From Roseovarius sp. (GTDB lineage Bacteria > Pseudomonadota > Alphaproteobacteria > Rhodobacterales > Rhodobacteraceae): 8,635 bases of DNA. The notes below the pieces were generated by a model that made no database searches, had not been told where the DNA came from, and worked only from the letters and a program-made list of their open reading frames with translations. Of the stretch, positions 6,964-8,635 are shown one piece after another. The number at the start of each line of letters is the position of its first letter. The stretch's first letter is position 1. The DNA lies in contig SLDH01000088.1 in the NCBI GenBank assembly GCA_007125415.1, forward strand, positions 1-8,635. The letters run 5' to 3'. The translations under genes and the position numbers were made by a program.

Positions 6964-8031
6964 TCAGATCGTTGGTCGCCACATCCGGTACCGCCCCTGC
7001 CCAGTCACCTCGCGGATCAGGCCGTGCGTTTCCATCCAGGCGAGGTTGCGCTGAACGGCGGCGCGGCTGATGCCAGTCATGGTCTCGGCCATCGGGGCGG
7101 AGACGAGTGGCCATTCGGTCAGAACTGCGCACAAGGCTGGGGGCGTGCGGCCCGAGAGTGGGATCATCTCGGTTTTTGCCCGCGCTGACCATGCTTCGAT
7201 ATCGTCTAGGTGGCGCACGGCGGTCAGGCAGGCGGTCTCCATCCCGTCAAGCCATCGCGCCAGACGGTCAGCGGGTGAGCCGCCAGCGCGCAGCCCCCCT
7301 GCCCCACCCATGGCCAGAGGTGAAAAGACCGCTCCCTTGCCCTCGCTAGCCGCGATCCGCGCGGCCGTGACTGCCGCTTCCATTCGATCGCCCTGCTGCC
7401 CAAGGCCCGCGAGGCTCCAGAGGTGATAACCCATACAGGCGCGGGTTATCGGGTGAAAATCGGCGACTTGTGCGATCAGGTCGAGCCAACCGCCCGCGCG
7501 ATCCGCGAAAGGCTCGGCTTCATCTGCCATATTCTCGGGATCGCGGCGGTCGAGAAAGGCGGCCAAGTCCACCACTGGGCCTGGCCCCCCTGTCAGACGA
7601 CGTACCGCCCAACCGACACGTGCAAGGGCTGCGGTGTCGTCGTGCGCGCCGGACAGGCGCATGGAGATCCAGAGCGCCAGCCGATCCGGGCCAATGCGAT
7701 CACCCGCGAACCAGCTGAGGTCGGCAGCCTCGATCAGGGCAAGCCTGTGCCGCCATCCTTCCGGGCCGCGCTTCAGGCGGTCGTCCAGCGCACCGACGCG
7801 ACCGGCCACACGGGCAAGACGCGCGGCATGACCCGCCTCTGCTTTCCGCCAATCGTCGAGGACCTCGGCTTCACGCGGTTCGGCCCGTGGTCCGGGCGGC
7901 AGATAATCCGGCTCCTCTTCCATCGGACCAGGCAGGAACCAAAGATCGTCCTCGGACGACTGTTCCACCTCCTCGGCGTCTAGGAAGAGAGCATCAAATT
8001 CATCATGGAAAGAAGGTGCTTGAGACTTCAT
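6964..8031 (-). CDS. DUF1612 / RHE_PE00001-like protein with C-terminal winged helix-turn-helix
   Basis: This 355-residue protein starts MKSQAPSFHD at 8031. The first 55 residues are acidic and proline-containing and probably disordered. A helical domain follows, with VGALDDRLKRGPEGWRHRL (79-97) and AADLSWFAGDRIG (102-114), resembling the N-terminal part of RHE_PE00001/DUF1612 proteins known from rhizobial and rhodobacterial plasmids. The C-terminus is a winged helix: SGRTPPALCAVL (293-304), VSAPMAETMTGISRAAVQRNL (310-330, helix-turn-helix) and the wing HGLIREVTGQGRYRMW (336-351). It should bind DNA, probably as a repressor. No Shine-Dalgarno sequence precedes the ATG, and the palindrome directly upstream suggests autoregulation. 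The coding sequence is richer in G and C than much of the neighbouring cluster (42 of 60 bases at 7561-7620 against 29 of 60 at 4501-4560) and lies convergent to it, so it is an independent unit. The family name is from memory; the DNA-binding domain is the firmer part. Confidence 0.65.
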   Translation of the reverse strand: MKSQAPSFHDEFDALFLDAEEVEQSSEDDLWFLPGPMEEEPDYLPPGPRAEPREAEVLDDWRKAEAGHAARLARVAGRVGALDDRLKRGPEGWRHRLALIEAADLSWFAGDRIGPDRLALWISMRLSGAHDDTAALARVGWAVRRLTGGPGPVVDLAAFLDRRDPENMADEAEPFADRAGGWLDLIAQVADFHPITRACMGYHLWSLAGLGQQGDRMEAAVTAARIAASEGKGAVFSPLAMGGAGGLRAGGSPADRLARWLDGMETACLTAVRHLDDIEAWSARAKTEMIPLSGRTPPALCAVLTEWPLVSAPMAETMTGISRAAVQRNLAWMETHGLIREVTGQGRYRMWRPTI

Positions 8032-8033
8032 GT

Positions 8034-8066
8034 GTGCAAAATATCGGAAATTTGCACTTTACCCAA
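8034..8066 (-). promoter_or_regulatory. Candidate promoter and operator palindrome of the winged-helix gene
   Basis: GTGCAAA (8034-8040) and TTTGCAC (8051-8057) are perfect inverted arms around a 10-base centre, lying 2 bp upstream of the start codon at 8031. On the minus strand a weak -35-like TTGGGT (8061-8066) and -10-like TATTTT (8038-8043) are spaced by 17 bp. Transcription would then begin close to the start codon, giving a leaderless message, which agrees with the missing ribosome binding site. The palindrome covers the -10 element, so a bound repressor would block the promoter. The boxes are weak matches; the palindrome is certain as sequence. Confidence 0.4.
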
Positions 8067-8202
8067 GGGTTTTGTGGGAGTGCGTCCACGCTCCATAAAT
8101 AGCACGCGCGGGCGATGGTCAGCGAGGGCTCTCTGATCGCGGTCATTGTATAGAAACCAAGGGCTTTCCGGTAAGCAGCGCCAGAGAGTGGGCCCTTGCA
8201 TT

Positions 8203-8258
8203 CGTTTACAAACGGTCGTTTAATTACTATATATTAAACTGAAAACTACCCGTTTTCA
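8203..8258. repeat. Three consecutive short palindromes with AT-rich core
   Basis: Three inverted repeats sit almost end to end: CGTTT-AC-AAACG (8203-8214), GTTTAAT with ATTAAAC (8218-8239, 8-base spacer) and TGAAAAC with GTTTTCA (8240-8258, 5-base spacer). The middle one contains ACTATATATT and is markedly AT-rich in an otherwise GC-rich neighbourhood. Such a cluster can be a set of operators, a recombination or attachment site, or a transcription stop for the minus-strand gene to the right. The sequence alone does not decide. Confidence 0.5.
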
Positions 8259-8308
8259 TGCCACATGAAGCGACGACGTGCGGGGGATCGTCCCCTGCAG
8301 CGCGGCAG

Positions 8309-8345
8309 ACAGGGCCTTGCAGTCCAGGGAAGCAAGGGGCCCTGT
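8309..8345 (-). terminator. Candidate terminator hairpin after the dockerin-like gene
   Basis: ACAGGGCC (8309-8316) pairs perfectly with GGCCCTGT (8338-8345), and the inner TTGC (8317-8320) pairs with GCAA (8332-8335), leaving a 2-base bulge and an 11-base loop. It lies 25 bp past the stop codon of the minus-strand gene, where a terminator is expected. No T-run follows, so it may depend on Rho or merely protect the message end. A second small hairpin, GGGGA-TCG-TCCCC, lies at 8283-8295. Confidence 0.45.
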
Positions 8346-8370
8346 ACCTGACCCACAGAACGCCCGTATG

Positions 8371-8635
8371 TCAGGCAAAATCCGACATGTTGCCCAGCAA
8401 GACCCCCCGCATCGCAAGCTCCCCGACAGCGGCGTCGATTTCCGCAAGCTGAAGATCCGCCTCAACCGAGCTGTTGTTGCGGTCCAGTGCGGAAAGATCG
8501 GCCCCTGCGTCGAAGAACACCCATTGCGGCGCGTGTTCGGTGCCCAGCCCCACGGCGGTGCGCAGGACTTCCAGCGCATCAAGCGCCGTCACTTGTCCGT
8601 CGCGGTTGATGTCGGCGGCGATGAATGCCTCGGGC
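8371..8635 (-). CDS. C-terminus of a dockerin/EF-hand-like calcium-binding protein (5' end outside window)
   Basis: The last 87 residues of a minus-strand gene are visible; the frame is open to the right edge and stops with TGA at 8371-8373. The fragment begins PEAFIAADINRDG. It holds a canonical 12-residue calcium loop, DINRDGQVTALD (8578-8613), with D, N, D, Q, T and D at loop positions 1, 3, 5, 7, 9 and 12, followed by the helix ALEVLRTAVGL, as in dockerin type I repeats. A second acidic stretch, DAGADLSALDRNN, follows, and the protein ends LLGNMSDFA. In my memory this ending is found on large cadherin-, RTX- or Ig-like surface or secreted proteins of Rhodobacterales, but the parent domain architecture cannot be seen. 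The GTG at 8590-8592 falls inside the calcium loop, so it is not a start. It is unrelated to the nuclease-helicase cluster. Confidence 0.65.
   Translation of the reverse strand, partial: PEAFIAADINRDGQVTALDALEVLRTAVGLGTEHAPQWVFFDAGADLSALDRNNSSVEADLQLAEIDAAVGELAMRGVLLGNMSDFA

Larger units (their letters stand above)
8032..8370. other. Non-coding region with several inverted repeats
   Basis: No convincing gene lies in these 339 bp. Apart from the operator and the terminator-like hairpin listed separately, it holds GGAG/CTCC arms at 8077-8094, CTCTCTG/CAGAGAG arms (8129-8135 and 8182-8188), CAAGGGC/GCCCTTG arms (8158-8164 and 8192-8198) and a compact run of three palindromes at 8203-8258 around an AT-rich core. 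Both flanking genes read leftwards, so the region should contain the 3' end of one unit and the 5' regulatory part of the next. An origin, partition or attachment role is possible, but neither iterons nor a known site is recognisable. Confidence 0.5.

Noticed and set aside
7423..7983. Open frame of 186 residues on the plus strand
   Set aside because: It is antisense to the winged-helix gene, has no recognisable domain and is explained by GC-rich codon bias of the real gene.
8256..8582. Minus-strand frame of 108 residues at the right end
   Set aside because: It overlaps the frame with the clear calcium-loop motif and reads through the terminator-like hairpin; no domain is visible in it.
1..8635. 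CRISPR array, tRNA or rRNA gene, insertion sequence
   Set aside because: No regularly spaced direct repeats, no tRNA cloverleaf or rRNA-like block, and no transposase or terminal inverted repeats were seen.

Overview
The window looks like accessory DNA from an alphaproteobacterium, most likely a member of the Rhodobacterales, and probably from a plasmid or genomic island. The basis is protein style: a UvrD-linked PD-(D/E)XK nuclease tail, a winged-helix protein resembling the plasmid-associated DUF1612 / RHE_PE00001 group, and a C-terminal segment with a dockerin-like calcium loop of a kind I associate with large surface or secreted proteins of that order. All family calls come from reading the translations, without any database search.

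Positions 1-6890 hold one plus-strand gene cluster that is clearly co-translated. In order it encodes: (1) the C-terminal part of a protein with a RecB/AddA-type nuclease domain, probably the tail of a UvrD-like helicase-nuclease that runs off the left edge; (2) a 388-residue DUF6361-type protein of unknown function; (3) a 620-residue protein with two phospholipase-D-type half-sites (HxK plus SxN), a likely PLD-fold nuclease; (4) a 1030-residue superfamily 2 helicase/ATPase with all the main motifs and a very large insertion between its motif IV- and motif V-like segments. The junctions are a 2-3 bp gap, an 11 bp overlap and a 4 bp GTGA overlap, each with a good Shine-Dalgarno sequence. Two motor-nuclease pairs with an unknown partner protein resemble the composition of anti-phage restriction systems such as DISARM or Dpd. 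The gene set does not match either, so I treat it as a candidate undescribed or poorly described defence system.

Positions 6891-6963 are a short convergent junction with one weak hairpin. Positions 6964-8031 (minus strand) encode the DUF1612-like winged-helix protein. Its start codon is preceded by an imperfect palindrome that overlaps a possible promoter -10 element, which suggests autoregulation and perhaps a leaderless transcript.

Positions 8032-8370 carry no gene but hold several short inverted repeats, an AT-rich core and a strong hairpin. From 8371 to the right edge (minus strand) lies the C-terminus of a calcium-loop (dockerin/EF-hand-like) protein that belongs to a different transcription unit. 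The nuclease-helicase cluster thus sits beside a plasmid-type regulator and an unrelated surface-protein gene, as expected of an accessory insertion.
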